NCBI RefSeq assembly: GCF_000383955.1
Contig: NZ_KB913013.1
Coordinates: 3,367,694-3,431,693, forward strand
DNA length: 64,000 nt
Origin: Rudanella lutea DSM 19387
Lineage (GTDB): Bacteria; Bacteroidota; Bacteroidia; Cytophagales; Spirosomataceae
Direction: 5' to 3'
This document shows, piece by piece, positions 44,430 through 52,960 of this stretch (within the stretch, counting starts at the first letter, position 1; the number at the start of each line of letters is the position of its first letter). The translations under genes and the position numbers were made by a program. The notes under the pieces are model-generated. The model saw only the letters and a list, made by a program, of their open reading frames with translations, did not search any database and was not told the origin of the DNA.

Positions 44430-45359
44430 ATGATTCGTCGCAATTTTATCAAATCGGCTGCCCTGGCCACGGCTTCGGCTGCTACAGGCACCACGCTGTC
44501 GGGAGCCGCTTTGGCCGCCAATCCAACCAAAAACAAGTTCAAACTTCACTACGCCCCGCACTTCGGGATGTTCGAAAACAGCGCAGGTAAAGACCCCATA
44601 GATCAGCTTAAGTTCATGGCCGATCAGGGTTTTACGGCGCTGGAAGACAACGGCATGATGGGCCGCCCGGTGGAGTTACAGGAGAAAATCGGCAAAGAGC
44701 TAAACCGCCTGGGTATGAAAATGGGCGTGTTTGTGGTCGATAAGGGTGGTAATTCGCAAAACTCGCTGGCGGCCGGCAAACAGGAGTACATTGATATTTT
44801 CCTGAACGGCTGCCGCCGGGCCGTTGAGGTGGCTAAGCGGTGCAACGCCAAATACATGACCGTAGTCCCCGGCGATTTTGAGCGTAACCTGCCCATCGGT
44901 ATTCAGACCGGCAACGTAATCGATGCCCTGCGTCGGGGGGCTGAAATTCTGGAGCCGCACGGGCTCGTGATGGTACTTGAACCCCTGAGCGATACGCCCA
45001 ATTTATTCCTGCGTACTTCCGATCAGACCTACGAGATTTGCCGGGGGGTAAACAGCCCGGCCTGCAAAATTCTGTTTGATGTGTACCACATGCAGAAAAA
45101 CGAAGGGCATATTATTCCGCACATCAACTGGGCCTGGAACGAGATTGCGTATTTTCAGATCGGCGACAACCCCGGCCGCAAGGAGCCAACCACGGGCGAA
45201 ATAAATTACAAGAATATTTTCAAGCACGTGTACCAGAAGGCCAAGGCCGAAAACAAAGAGTTTATCTGGGGTATGGAGCACGGCAACGCCCGACCCGGTA
45301 AGGAAGGCGAGCAAGCCCTGATTCAGGCCTACATCGAATCGGATAGCTTTACGGTGTAA
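44430..45359 (+). CDS. Tat-exported hydroxypyruvate isomerase-like TIM barrel protein
   Basis: A sugar-phosphate isomerase/epimerase family protein of 309 residues. The N-terminus has a twin-arginine signal (RRNFIKSAALATASAATG; RR at 3-4). The core resembles hydroxypyruvate isomerase Hyi and related xylose-isomerase-like TIM barrels (LKFMADQGFTALEDNGMMGR, VLEPLSDTPN with a metal-binding Glu, ILFDVYHMQKNEG, QIGDNPGRKEPTTGEINY). Export by Tat suggests folding with its metal before transport. The gene is 12 bases downstream of the heme protein gene and probably co-transcribed. The likely substrates are oxidised sugars made by the partner; that is inference. Confidence 0.88.
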   Translation: MIRRNFIKSAALATASAATGTTLSGAALAANPTKNKFKLHYAPHFGMFENSAGKDPIDQLKFMADQGFTALEDNGMMGRPVELQEKIGKELNRLGMKMGVFVVDKGGNSQNSLAAGKQEYIDIFLNGCRRAVEVAKRCNAKYMTVVPGDFERNLPIGIQTGNVIDALRRGAEILEPHGLVMVLEPLSDTPNLFLRTSDQTYEICRGVNSPACKILFDVYHMQKNEGHIIPHINWAWNEIAYFQIGDNPGRKEPTTGEINYKNIFKHVYQKAKAENKEFIWGMEHGNARPGKEGEQALIQAYIESDSFTV

Positions 45360-45361
45360 GG

Positions 45362-45416
45362 GAGAGAAGGGAAAAAGGAGAAAGGAATAAGCCCTTTCTC
45401 CTTTTTCCCTTCTCTC
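45362..45416. terminator. 24-bp perfect purine/pyrimidine hairpin between convergent genes
   Basis: The arms 45362-45385 (GAGAGAAGGGAAAAAGGAG core) and 45393-45416 are perfectly complementary around a 7-base loop, ending in a T-rich stretch. It fills the gap between the isomerase and CBM48 genes and can terminate both. It resembles the hairpin at 13746-13826. Confidence 0.8.
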
Positions 45417-45421
45417 TATTT

Positions 45422-45730
45422 TTACAGAACTACAACAGAGTTATCATCGGTCGAAACACCGCTTGCCACGTACTTGTCGGCGGCCCAGTCGTTCTCCCAC
45501 TTTTCGCCATCGATCACAAAACGATACTGGTACTCTTTGCCCACGGGCAATTCAACGGTTGTTTTGTAAGAACCATCCTTCTGTTTCTTGAGGGGCTGGG
45601 CAGCTACGTCCCAATCATTGAAATCACCCACCAGAGACACAACTTTAGCGCCGTTGACAGCCTCAGCAGGCAGTTCAAACGTTACTTTAGCTACAGGCTT
45701 ACTCTTGAGAAATTGTTTGGCCAATGCCAT
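45422..45730 (-). CDS. Small CBM48 (isoamylase early set) protein
   Basis: A 102-residue protein consisting of a single glycogen-binding/early-set beta-sandwich. The hallmark GDFNDW is at residues 35-40, followed by LKKQKDGSYKTTVELPVGKEYQYRFVIDGEKWENDWAAD, matching CBM48 of isoamylases and AMPK-beta-like proteins. No catalytic domain or signal peptide is present, so it is a cytoplasmic stand-alone glycan-binding or regulatory module. A promoter motif lies just upstream. The role in glycogen metabolism is inferred from the fold only. Confidence 0.9.
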   Translation of the reverse strand: MALAKQFLKSKPVAKVTFELPAEAVNGAKVVSLVGDFNDWDVAAQPLKKQKDGSYKTTVELPVGKEYQYRFVIDGEKWENDWAADKYVASGVSTDDNSVVVL

Positions 45731-45754
45731 ACGAATCGGTTGTTTGGTTCAATG

Positions 45755-45762
45755 CAAAATTA
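45755..45762 (-). promoter_or_regulatory. Candidate -7 element (TAATTTTG) for the CBM48 gene
   Basis: Exact TAnnTTTG on the minus strand; the leader would be about 18 bases. No TTG sits at the usual -33 position in the AT-rich sequence upstream. Confidence 0.45.
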
Positions 45763-45881
45763 TATACCTCGCAAACTAATAACCTAATTATTAGCTTATT
45801 AGAGACGTATATTCTTTTTATTATACAAATAGTTTTTTGTTAATTTATAAATTCTATCAAACTTATATCCTTATCTGGAGC

Positions 45882-46574
45882 TTAATGTGGCACGTCATCT
45901 AACTGTCTGTAAGCCTGATACTCGCGGGTCCAGAGCCAGGCACCCTGCAAGGCTACAAAACAAAAAATCAGGTACTCGGCCGCCACCAGCTTTACATCTT
46001 TCACGAAGTAGATGTACGTGAGCACAATGTCGACGACGAGCCATACATACCAGCACTCTACCCGTTTCTGAATCATCAGAAACGTAGCTACAACGCTCAT
46101 GGTGGTCGTAAATGAGTCGATGTACGGGAAGGCACTCGGTTGGCTAAACAGTACCGGAAACAAGGTGTGCAGGTTGTTGGCAAACGTGCCCAGCAGCCCC
46201 GTGGCCAGCAACCCTGCCGACGACCAGATGACCAGTTGCCGGGTGGGTGTGCGGCTTATTTTCAGCTCGCCTACGTGCGCTGTCCCTTCCCGAATGGCTT
46301 CGTCGGGCTTGGGGTGGGTCCAGCGCCACCAGCCCTGTATGTTGGTAACCAGAAAGAAAACCTGCAAAAACATGTCGGGGTAGAGCTGAATCTGGTAAAA
46401 AAGGAAGAAAAACAGCACTACGCTTATCGCCCCAACGGGCCAGCTCCAGACACTGGCCTGGGTCGAAAGCCAAACGGCCACTCCGCCGGTCACAACCCCA
46501 AAAAATTCGAGGTAGCTCATTGGATACCCCCAAACGGTGAAGAAAATACTGCTGATGTCGAAAATATTGGGCAT
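45882..46574 (-). CDS. pnuC: Nicotinamide riboside transporter PnuC
   Basis: An inner-membrane transporter of 230 residues with about seven helices, importing nicotinamide riboside for NAD salvage. The PnuC pattern is visible as LEFFGVVTGGVAVWLSTQASVWSWPVGAISV near the start, NIQGWWRWTHP in the middle, and CWYVWLVVDIVLTYIYFVKDVKLVAAEYLIFC near the C-terminus. The ATG at 46574 (MPNIFDISSIFF) is chosen because the longer frame to 46649 runs into the divergent oxidoreductase promoter and start. No NadR gene or NAD riboswitch was recognised nearby. Confidence 0.9.
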   Translation of the reverse strand: MPNIFDISSIFFTVWGYPMSYLEFFGVVTGGVAVWLSTQASVWSWPVGAISVVLFFFLFYQIQLYPDMFLQVFFLVTNIQGWWRWTHPKPDEAIREGTAHVGELKISRTPTRQLVIWSSAGLLATGLLGTFANNLHTLFPVLFSQPSAFPYIDSFTTTMSVVATFLMIQKRVECWYVWLVVDIVLTYIYFVKDVKLVAAEYLIFCFVALQGAWLWTREYQAYRQLDDVPH

Positions 46575-46629
46575 GAAACGTAAGAACCAGACGGAGGTAA
46601 GCCTTTTATGGGTGCAAATTACATAAACC

Positions 46630-47823
46630 ATGATGCAAAAAATTGCCATGTTGGGGGGTGGCTTTATCGGCCGCTTCTATGCCGACTCACTGCACGGCCA
46701 ACGCAGCCGCGACCAGGTGGTGGCTATCTACGCCCGTCGGGAAGAAACGGCCCGCAAATTTGCCGATGATTATGGCTGTTCGTTCTGGTCGACGAATATG
46801 GAGGAAGTGATTGCCCACCCCGATGTGAACATGGTGTGCATTGCTCTCCCGAATAATCTGCACGCACCCGCTGTTGAGTTGTGCGCCAAACACAAGAAAA
46901 ACGTAATCTGTACCAAGCCCCTCGGCCGCACGGCCGCCGAAGCGCTGCGCATGATGCAACTGGTAGAGGAAGCCGGTATTTTCGGTGGCTATCTCGAAGA
47001 CTTATGTTACTCGCCCAAATTTCTGAAAGCGCTCGAAACCGTCAAAAACGGAGCTTTGGGTCGTATTCTGTGGGCTAAGTCGCGCGAGACGCACCCCGGT
47101 CCGCACTCCGACTGGTTCTGGGATAAAGAGCAGGCCGGTGGCGGTTGCATGCTCGACCTTGGGTGTCATTGCGTTGAGATTGCCCGCAACTTCATCGGCA
47201 AAGATGTACGCCCGGTTGAGGTGATGTGCTGGGCCGCTACGCAGGTAAAACCGATTGATGCCGAAGACCATGCCATTGCCCTCGTGAAATATGAGAACGG
47301 GGCCATCGGGCAGTTTGAAGTAAGCTGGACGTTCAGGGGCGGTATGGACCTGCGCGACGAGGTGATGGGCACTGAGGGTACCATCTGGATCAATAATTTT
47401 CTGCGAACAGGCTTTGAAATGTTTACCTCTGGCAAGGCCTCCGATTACGTAGCCGAAAAAGCCGAATCGACCGCAGGGTGGTTGTTCCCGGTGGGCGACG
47501 AGGTGAATGACCTGGGGTACAATCACATGTTTACCGATATGTTTAGGGCTGTGGAAGAGGGCCGCGAGCCAGCCGAAACCTTTTACGACGGATACGTGGT
47601 CAACGCTATTCTGGATGCGGCCTACCGATCAGCCGAAACAAAGCAATGGGAACCGGTGCAACTGCCCGTATGGCGTGGCAAAGAGGGCCTCACCCAGCAG
47701 CAAACCCTGACAGAATACGATGCCGACCACTACCTGATCAAAGAAGAAGTGACCCATGACGGGCGGCACAAGGTAATCCTGAAAGAGAAAACGAGCGGAA
47801 AAATCGTGGAGCGCGATCTATAA
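46630..47823 (+). CDS. Gfo/Idh/MocA-family NAD(P)-dependent oxidoreductase
   Basis: A cytoplasmic sugar or inositol dehydrogenase-like enzyme of 397 residues. The Rossmann glycine motif LGGGFIGRFYA is at 8-18. The usual EKP is TKP here (K96-P97), and the catalytic D176-x-x-x-H180 pair is in MLDLGCHCVE. The C-terminal half (EDHAIALVKYENGAIGQFEVSWTF) is the family's substrate-binding sheet. No signal peptide is seen, so it would act on imported keto-sugars. Its place in the sugar-oxidation group is based on family and proximity, not on co-transcription. It ends at a strong bidirectional terminator. Confidence 0.92.
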   Translation: MMQKIAMLGGGFIGRFYADSLHGQRSRDQVVAIYARREETARKFADDYGCSFWSTNMEEVIAHPDVNMVCIALPNNLHAPAVELCAKHKKNVICTKPLGRTAAEALRMMQLVEEAGIFGGYLEDLCYSPKFLKALETVKNGALGRILWAKSRETHPGPHSDWFWDKEQAGGGCMLDLGCHCVEIARNFIGKDVRPVEVMCWAATQVKPIDAEDHAIALVKYENGAIGQFEVSWTFRGGMDLRDEVMGTEGTIWINNFLRTGFEMFTSGKASDYVAEKAESTAGWLFPVGDEVNDLGYNHMFTDMFRAVEEGREPAETFYDGYVVNAILDAAYRSAETKQWEPVQLPVWRGKEGLTQQQTLTEYDADHYLIKEEVTHDGRHKVILKEKTSGKIVERDL

Positions 47824-47840
47824 CTAAATCCCTCAAACGC

Positions 47841-47875
47841 ACAACGCCCCGACCAGATGCTGGTCGGGGCGTTGT
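47841..47875. terminator. Bidirectional terminator, 16-bp perfect stem
   Basis: ACAACGCCCCGACCAG (47841-47856) and its complement (47860-47875) flank an ATG loop. It lies between the convergent oxidoreductase and skp genes. Confidence 0.85.
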
Positions 47876-47892
47876 GTATGTATTCCTTAAGC

Positions 47893-48546
47893 TTAGTTCT
47901 TCTTGGGAGCCGGTGTGTTGGCCGGCGGAGTAGCCGTACCAGCGCCAGCACCTGCTTTGGCGGGTGTTGACGGAGCTGGCGTTACGCCCATTTTCTTCAG
48001 AACGATGTCAGTGATGTTGTTTTCTTCAGGCGCTACCAGCAGAATAACGGCTGTACCTGCACCCGCATCAAGGTTGAATACGTAGCTGTAGCCATTTTCT
48101 TTCGCTACGGCGTCTACGTTCTTCTGAATTTTCTGGAGTACGGGGTTCACCAGCTGCTGATACTTGTTTTGCAGCTGTGACTCGGCGTTGCGCTGAAACT
48201 CCTGATAGCGGGTTTGCAGACCCTGCAACTCCTTCTCACGGTCGGCACGGATTACTTCCGACATCTGAGCGGCTCCTTTTTCGTAAGCCTGCAGTTTGTC
48301 CTGAAACTCCTTCTCGAGCCGCTTCGCTTCGTTTTCGAGTTGCGTACGCTGGATGGTCAACTGGTTCTGGATGTCCTTTGCTTCAGGTACCTGCGACAAA
48401 AGGTAATCCATGCTTGTATACCCCAGCTTCAACGGGCCTGCAGCCGTGGCTGTAGTTACCGGCGTAGAGGCCTGGGCTTGTGCCTGAGCGCTGATACCAC
48501 CAAACAAGAGAGCGGCTACGAACGCCATGACAATGTTTTTCTTCAT
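47893..48546 (-). CDS. OmpH/Skp-family periplasmic chaperone (second copy)
   Basis: A 217-residue periplasmic protein with a signal peptide ending in an Ala/Gln-rich stretch (AQAQAQA). A long coiled-coil tentacle region follows (about 55-150: QLTIQRTQLENEAKRLEKEF, REKELQGLQTRYQEFQRNAE), then the beta-core (GYSYVFNLDAGAGTAVILLV) and a Pro/Ala-rich tail. This is Skp architecture: trimeric jellyfish chaperones that shield unfolded outer-membrane proteins en route to BamA. It directly follows another Skp gene (19 bases) in the uppS-bamA-skp-skp order. Confidence 0.93.
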   Translation of the reverse strand: MKKNIVMAFVAALLFGGISAQAQAQASTPVTTATAAGPLKLGYTSMDYLLSQVPEAKDIQNQLTIQRTQLENEAKRLEKEFQDKLQAYEKGAAQMSEVIRADREKELQGLQTRYQEFQRNAESQLQNKYQQLVNPVLQKIQKNVDAVAKENGYSYVFNLDAGAGTAVILLVAPEENNITDIVLKKMGVTPAPSTPAKAGAGAGTATPPANTPAPKKN

Positions 48547-48565
48547 TGGACTGTTTGTTTGTAAT

Positions 48566-49159
48566 TTATTTAGGTTTTGCGGTTGATTGCGTTGCGGGAA
48601 CAGCCGGATTCGGCGCGGCTGCGTTGTTTTTAGGTTTACTATCGGTATCGAGCCCCATTTCTTCCATCACGTAATCGGTGTAGTCGTGTTTGGGGTTCGT
48701 GTACAGCATGACAAAGTCACTTGCTTTGTCGAACAGGAAGTCAAGTTTTTTCTGAATGGCTACCTTTTCCAGCGCCCGGTTGACCCGTTCCATGGGTACC
48801 TTAATCAGCTCTTTTTTCTTCTGAAACAACAGGCCTTCGTGCCCGAAAATCTTATTGTTATAATCTCGGGCTTCCCGCTCCTTATCGCTGATGACGCGCT
48901 GCCGCTCGCGTTTCATATCGTCGGTTAGCAGAATCTCTTCGGCCTGATAAGCGCGCTGTAATTTTTCAATTTCGGCGTTCTTATCCAGAATCTCCTTCGA
49001 CCACTTGTCGGCAAACTTGTCAATTTCGGTCAGGGCTTTCTGGTATTCCGGCATCTTGCTGAAGATAAACTCCGTATCTACGTAGCCAAATTTCTGAGCC
49101 GAAGCCGTCGAAGCACCGAAAAGAGAACACAATAATAACAAAAAGAGTCCTTTTCTCAT
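48566..49159 (-). CDS. OmpH/Skp-family periplasmic chaperone (first copy)
   Basis: A 197-residue Skp-like chaperone. The signal peptide is about 1-21 (ending SAQ), and the conserved beta-core start FGYVDTEFIFSKMPEYQKAL follows. The coiled-coil arms (about 45-135) are rich in Lys/Glu (KEILDKNAEIEKLQRAYQAE), and LDFLFDKASDFVMLYTNPKHDYTDYV closes the core. It stands immediately upstream of the second Skp gene and downstream of bamA. Having two adjacent paralogues suggests different client preferences or a heterotrimer; this is not tested. Confidence 0.93.
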   Translation of the reverse strand: MRKGLFLLLLCSLFGASTASAQKFGYVDTEFIFSKMPEYQKALTEIDKFADKWSKEILDKNAEIEKLQRAYQAEEILLTDDMKRERQRVISDKEREARDYNNKIFGHEGLLFQKKKELIKVPMERVNRALEKVAIQKKLDFLFDKASDFVMLYTNPKHDYTDYVMEEMGLDTDSKPKNNAAAPNPAVPATQSTAKPK

Positions 49160-49465
49160 GCGCTATTTATCGGTTTTTAACGGTGTTGATCTGTTTAAGA
49201 GATTGATTTTCAGGTAGAAAAGAGATGCTTTAGGGCGTTTCGTTGAGCCGGTAATAATCTGGCCCTGTAGGCGAGCTGCTTGTTCGATGGGTTGGATAGT
49301 CGGGCGGCTGGATGGTTTAATTTCAACCACAAAACCATGTCCATCCAGCTCGCCGACCATTCTCGTATAAAACGTTCGAACGGCACGAATCATGTACAGG
49401 AAGGGGGTAAATAATACCGGCGAACGCCCGGCTATACGCTTGCTTCCTGCACATGACCCGCTGAA
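49160..49465. other. 306-bp region between bamA and skp
   Basis: Contains an imperfect long hairpin at 49392-49454 (ATGTACAGGAAG pairs with CTTCCTGCACAT, 11 of 12 bases, with a smaller CCGG/CCCGG hairpin inside). No promoter match was found. An open frame of 76 codons at 49163-49393 (minus) is present but shows no recognisable homology or signals and is not called a gene. Confidence 0.55.
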
Positions 49466-52051
49466 TTAACGGAACTGCTGACCGATGGTAAAGTGAAACT
49501 GACCGGTGTTGGCTTTCTGAACGCCCGGGATCGGGTCGAAGCCCCAGCCGTAGTCAATACCAATCAAACCAAAAGCCGGCATAAAGATACGGGCACCAAC
49601 CCCCGCCGAACGCTTCAGATCGAATGGGTTAAATTGCTTGTAGCTGCCCCAGTTGTTGCCACCTTCCAGGAAGCCCAATACGAAGATTGTAGCCGAGGGG
49701 TTCAACGAAACAGGGTAGCGGAGTTCGCTCACAAACTTGTTGTACACAACCCCGCCCTGACTCGTTACGCCGGTACCGGCAATCCGGTTGTTGTCGGCCG
49801 TGTACACCTGCCGGTCAGGGTAACCCCGCAGACCAACGATGTCCTGCGCCAGGGCAAATACACCCTGACCAGCCAGACCCGAACCACCCAGTACGAACCG
49901 CTCAAACGGCCCGATTTCAGTACGGTTGTTATAGCTACCGAGGAAGCCCATGTGCGCACGGGCGCTCAGCACCAGCTTGCCAACCACGGTCTGATACCAG
50001 GTGGCATCGAACATCCATTTGTGGTACTCCACCCACTTAAACCGATCTTCAACTGGTGGCTTGTAGTCTTTCGGGCGGAAAACCGAGTACGGGGGCGTAA
50101 ACGAACCGCTCAATGAGAACGATGAACCCGACCGGGGGAACTGTGGGTTATCGATGCTATTGCGCGACAGGGTTGTGTTGAACGTAAAGTTGTTCGACAA
50201 ACCGTTGTTGTAGCCGTTGCCAAAGAGGGCAATATTGTTTAGGTCGTAGCGCTGGTAGGTAAGCGAGTGGCTCAGCGAGAAAAAGTCATCTGGCCGCTTC
50301 AGTTGTCGACCCAGGCCCACCGTGACGGCCACGTTTTTATAATCGCCAATGGCGGTGGCATTGCGGGTGCCGCGCGAAAACAGGTCAACCTGGTTAAACT
50401 GACGGAACACCGTACTGCTGATGCTCACCGACAGGGCGTTGGGCTTGCGGCCACCCAGCCAGGGCTCTACAAACGAAAGCGAATAAGTCTGGAACTGCCG
50501 ACCATTGGCCTGAAAACGAATCGAAAGCCGCTGACCGTCGCCCGCGGGCAGGGGCCGCCAGGCGTTCATGTTCGTGATGTTGCGGGCCGAGAAGTTGTTG
50601 AACGTCAGACCCAGCGTACCTACGAAGCCGATAAAGCCACCCCAGCCACCCGATAGTTCGATCTGGTCCGAGGGCTTTTCTTCAACGGTGTACTCAATAT
50701 CAACCGTACCGTCGTTTTGCGGTTGCGGGTTAATGCCGATTTTCTCGGGGTCGAAGTAGCCGAGCGTGGCCAGTTCGCGCTGCGTACGGATCAGCTGCGT
50801 TTTTGAGAACTTCTGGCCGGGCAGTGTCCGAATCTGCCGCATCACTACGTGGTCGCTCGTTTTGGTATTTCCGTTCAGAATTACCCGGTTGATGGTGGCT
50901 TGCTTGCCTTCAAATACCCGGATTTCCAGATCAATCGAATCCCCCTCAATAGCTTTCTCAACCGGTGTTGCGCTGAAGTACAGGTAGCCATCGTCCATGT
51001 ACAGCGAGCTCAGGTCTTGCCCCGGAGTGCCGTTGAGTTTTTTCTCAAGGTCTTCGGTATTGTAAATATCTCCTTTGTTCACGCCGAGTACCTCGCGGAG
51101 CCGATCGGCCGTGTACAGGTAGTTGCCCTCAAACGAAACGTTGCGCACGTAGTACCGTTGTCCTTCGTTGAGGTTCAGAACCAGATCAATGGTGTTACCC
51201 CCATTGTTGATAATTGAGTCCGACTCAACAGCTGCATCCCGGTAGCCAAGCTTATTGTAGTATTCAATGAGCTTTTGCTTGTCTTCTTCGTACTTTTTGG
51301 GCACAAACTTCGAGGGGGTAAACAAACGGCCAAAGCGCATTTCTTTAGTCCCCTTCATTTTCAGCCGCACTTTGCTCTCTTCAACTTCCTTGCGGCCGTT
51401 GAGGGCAATGTGCCGGATTTTTACTTTCTCACCCTTGTCTACGGTCACCCGCATGGTCGCGTTGTTGCGCGCGCTGTCGGGGATCACGGTCGTTTTAACC
51501 TTGGTATTTAGGTAGCCCTTATCAACAAAAAACTTCCGAACAGCCAGTTGGGTGTTTTTGGTCACTGTGGGAGTAATAACCCGGCCGAGGTTCAGCTTCA
51601 CTTTGTCTTTAAGCGACTCCTGCTCGCCTTTGCGGACACCCGCAAAGTTGACTTTCATCAGACGGGGGCGGTCTTTTACCTGAAACGACAGAAAGATTTT
51701 AGAGTCAGTCACGTTGGTGGCAAATAGCTCCACATCGTCGAGCAGGCCCGATTCCATCAGCTTCCGAATGGAGGAGCCAAGCGCTTCGCCGGGAATTCGA
51801 ACCTTATCACCAATCTTCAAACCGGTAAGCGATACCAGCGAGTTGGGGTCCAGGTAGCGGGTACCGGTTACGGTGAGCCCGCCAATCTCGTACTCCTTCG
51901 GGTCGGCATAGTTGTTCAGGTCAGAGACCGGAGTAGCCGGAGGAGCGGTGGGTATACCTGCACCGATGCGCACCTGCGCCGAAACCGAAGCGGGAAACAA
52001 CCCGACCATCAGAGCGATGGCCCCCAAAGCGGTACTTAGACTGTGTTTCAC
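49466..52051 (-). CDS. bamA: Outer-membrane protein assembly factor BamA
   Basis: Core of the outer-membrane protein insertion machinery. The 861 residues open with a signal peptide (about 1-26) and several POTRA domains (about 55-480; for example IGGLTVTGTRYLDPNSLVSL, RYYVRNVSFEGNYLYTADRL, TINRVILNGNTKTSDHVVMR). A 16-stranded beta-barrel follows. The barrel keeps FVEPWLGGRKPN and the interior loop motif GLRGYPDR, a variant of VRGF. The C-terminus ends FHFTIGQQFR, with the final aromatic usual for outer-membrane proteins. It is downstream of uppS and upstream of two skp genes, as is usual in Bacteroidota. Confidence 0.96.
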   Translation of the reverse strand: MKHSLSTALGAIALMVGLFPASVSAQVRIGAGIPTAPPATPVSDLNNYADPKEYEIGGLTVTGTRYLDPNSLVSLTGLKIGDKVRIPGEALGSSIRKLMESGLLDDVELFATNVTDSKIFLSFQVKDRPRLMKVNFAGVRKGEQESLKDKVKLNLGRVITPTVTKNTQLAVRKFFVDKGYLNTKVKTTVIPDSARNNATMRVTVDKGEKVKIRHIALNGRKEVEESKVRLKMKGTKEMRFGRLFTPSKFVPKKYEEDKQKLIEYYNKLGYRDAAVESDSIINNGGNTIDLVLNLNEGQRYYVRNVSFEGNYLYTADRLREVLGVNKGDIYNTEDLEKKLNGTPGQDLSSLYMDDGYLYFSATPVEKAIEGDSIDLEIRVFEGKQATINRVILNGNTKTSDHVVMRQIRTLPGQKFSKTQLIRTQRELATLGYFDPEKIGINPQPQNDGTVDIEYTVEEKPSDQIELSGGWGGFIGFVGTLGLTFNNFSARNITNMNAWRPLPAGDGQRLSIRFQANGRQFQTYSLSFVEPWLGGRKPNALSVSISSTVFRQFNQVDLFSRGTRNATAIGDYKNVAVTVGLGRQLKRPDDFFSLSHSLTYQRYDLNNIALFGNGYNNGLSNNFTFNTTLSRNSIDNPQFPRSGSSFSLSGSFTPPYSVFRPKDYKPPVEDRFKWVEYHKWMFDATWYQTVVGKLVLSARAHMGFLGSYNNRTEIGPFERFVLGGSGLAGQGVFALAQDIVGLRGYPDRQVYTADNNRIAGTGVTSQGGVVYNKFVSELRYPVSLNPSATIFVLGFLEGGNNWGSYKQFNPFDLKRSAGVGARIFMPAFGLIGIDYGWGFDPIPGVQKANTGQFHFTIGQQFR

Positions 52052-52122
52052 TTACTGAATGTTTATAGTTTGCTGTTTACAGGGCTCAGCGTGTGCATCA
52101 ACAGTACTCTCGAAGCAGGAGC

Positions 52123-52153
52123 ACTGAAAACGACAAACTGAAAACTGAAAACT
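52123..52153 (+). repeat. Heptamer (CTGAAAA) repeat between uppS and bamA
   Basis: ACTGAAAACGACAAACTG and AACTGAAAACTGAAAACT units repeat near the end of the gap and reach the uppS stop codon. They resemble the block before murG (2589-2620). Confidence 0.4.
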
Positions 52154-52890
52154 CATTTTACAAGTTGTTCGCTGGTTTTGCCAAAACGGCGCTCCCGGCG
52201 CTGGTAACTCAGAATAGCTTCGTACAAATGGTTCTTTCGGAAATCGGGCCAAAGCACATCCGGCATGTACAATTCCGAATACGCCAATTGCCAGAGCAGG
52301 AAGTTACTGATCCGCATTTCGCCACTCGTCCGGATCATCAGTTCCGGGTCGGGCATGTTGCGGGTAGTCAGGTAGTTTCCAAACGTCTCTTCCGTGATAC
52401 TATCGGGCGAGAGCGTTCCCTGCTGGGCTTCGGTCGCAATTTGCCGCACGGCTTCCAGAATCTCCCAACGTCCGCTGTAGCTCAGGGCCAACACCAACGT
52501 CAGGCCGGTATTGGCTTCGGTTGCCTGCATGGCTTCCTGTAGCTCTCGCTGGCAGTCTTTGGGCAGGCTTTCCGTATTCCCGATGGTACTGAGCCGAACG
52601 TTATTTTTCATCAGGGTTTTCATTTCTCCCCGAATCGTATGAACCAGCAACTGCATGAGGGCGTCAACCTCTAACTTGGGGCGGTTCCAGTTTTCGGTCG
52701 AAAAGGCGTACAGAGTCAGGTATTTAACACCCAACTCAGCGCATCCTTCTGTTACCTCCCGTACTGCCTGTATGGCGTTACGATGGCCAAATACCCGGGC
52801 AGCTCCCTGCTTCTTGGCCCAGCGTCCGTTTCCATCCATGATAACGGCTATGTGCTGTGGCAGATTGCTGGGATCAATGTGTTCCTCCAT
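52153..52890 (-). CDS. uppS: Isoprenyl transferase (undecaprenyl pyrophosphate synthase)
   Basis: Cis-prenyltransferase that makes the C55 lipid carrier for peptidoglycan and other envelope glycans. The 245-residue length is normal. IAVIMDGNGRWAKK has the catalytic aspartate D19 and GNGRW (20-24); GHRN with H36, FSTENW (63-68) and the RTSGEMRISNFLLWQLAYSE stretch near the C-terminus are diagnostic. bamA and the two skp genes follow on the same strand. A promoter motif lies upstream, divergent from the fasciclin gene. Co-expression with BamA links carrier lipid supply and outer-membrane assembly. Confidence 0.97.
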   Translation of the reverse strand: MEEHIDPSNLPQHIAVIMDGNGRWAKKQGAARVFGHRNAIQAVREVTEGCAELGVKYLTLYAFSTENWNRPKLEVDALMQLLVHTIRGEMKTLMKNNVRLSTIGNTESLPKDCQRELQEAMQATEANTGLTLVLALSYSGRWEILEAVRQIATEAQQGTLSPDSITEETFGNYLTTRNMPDPELMIRTSGEMRISNFLLWQLAYSELYMPDVLWPDFRKNHLYEAILSYQRRERRFGKTSEQLVK

Positions 52891-52960
52891 GCAGAAACCC
52901 TACTTTTAAGATAATTTAACAAGCTGTTACGCCGTTTATTAGGCGCTGAAAATGAAAGGG

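Noticed and set aside
49163-49393. 76-codon frame between bamA and skp
   Set aside because: No homology recognised, no promoter or signal peptide, and it overlaps the start of a hairpin; kept as intergenic.
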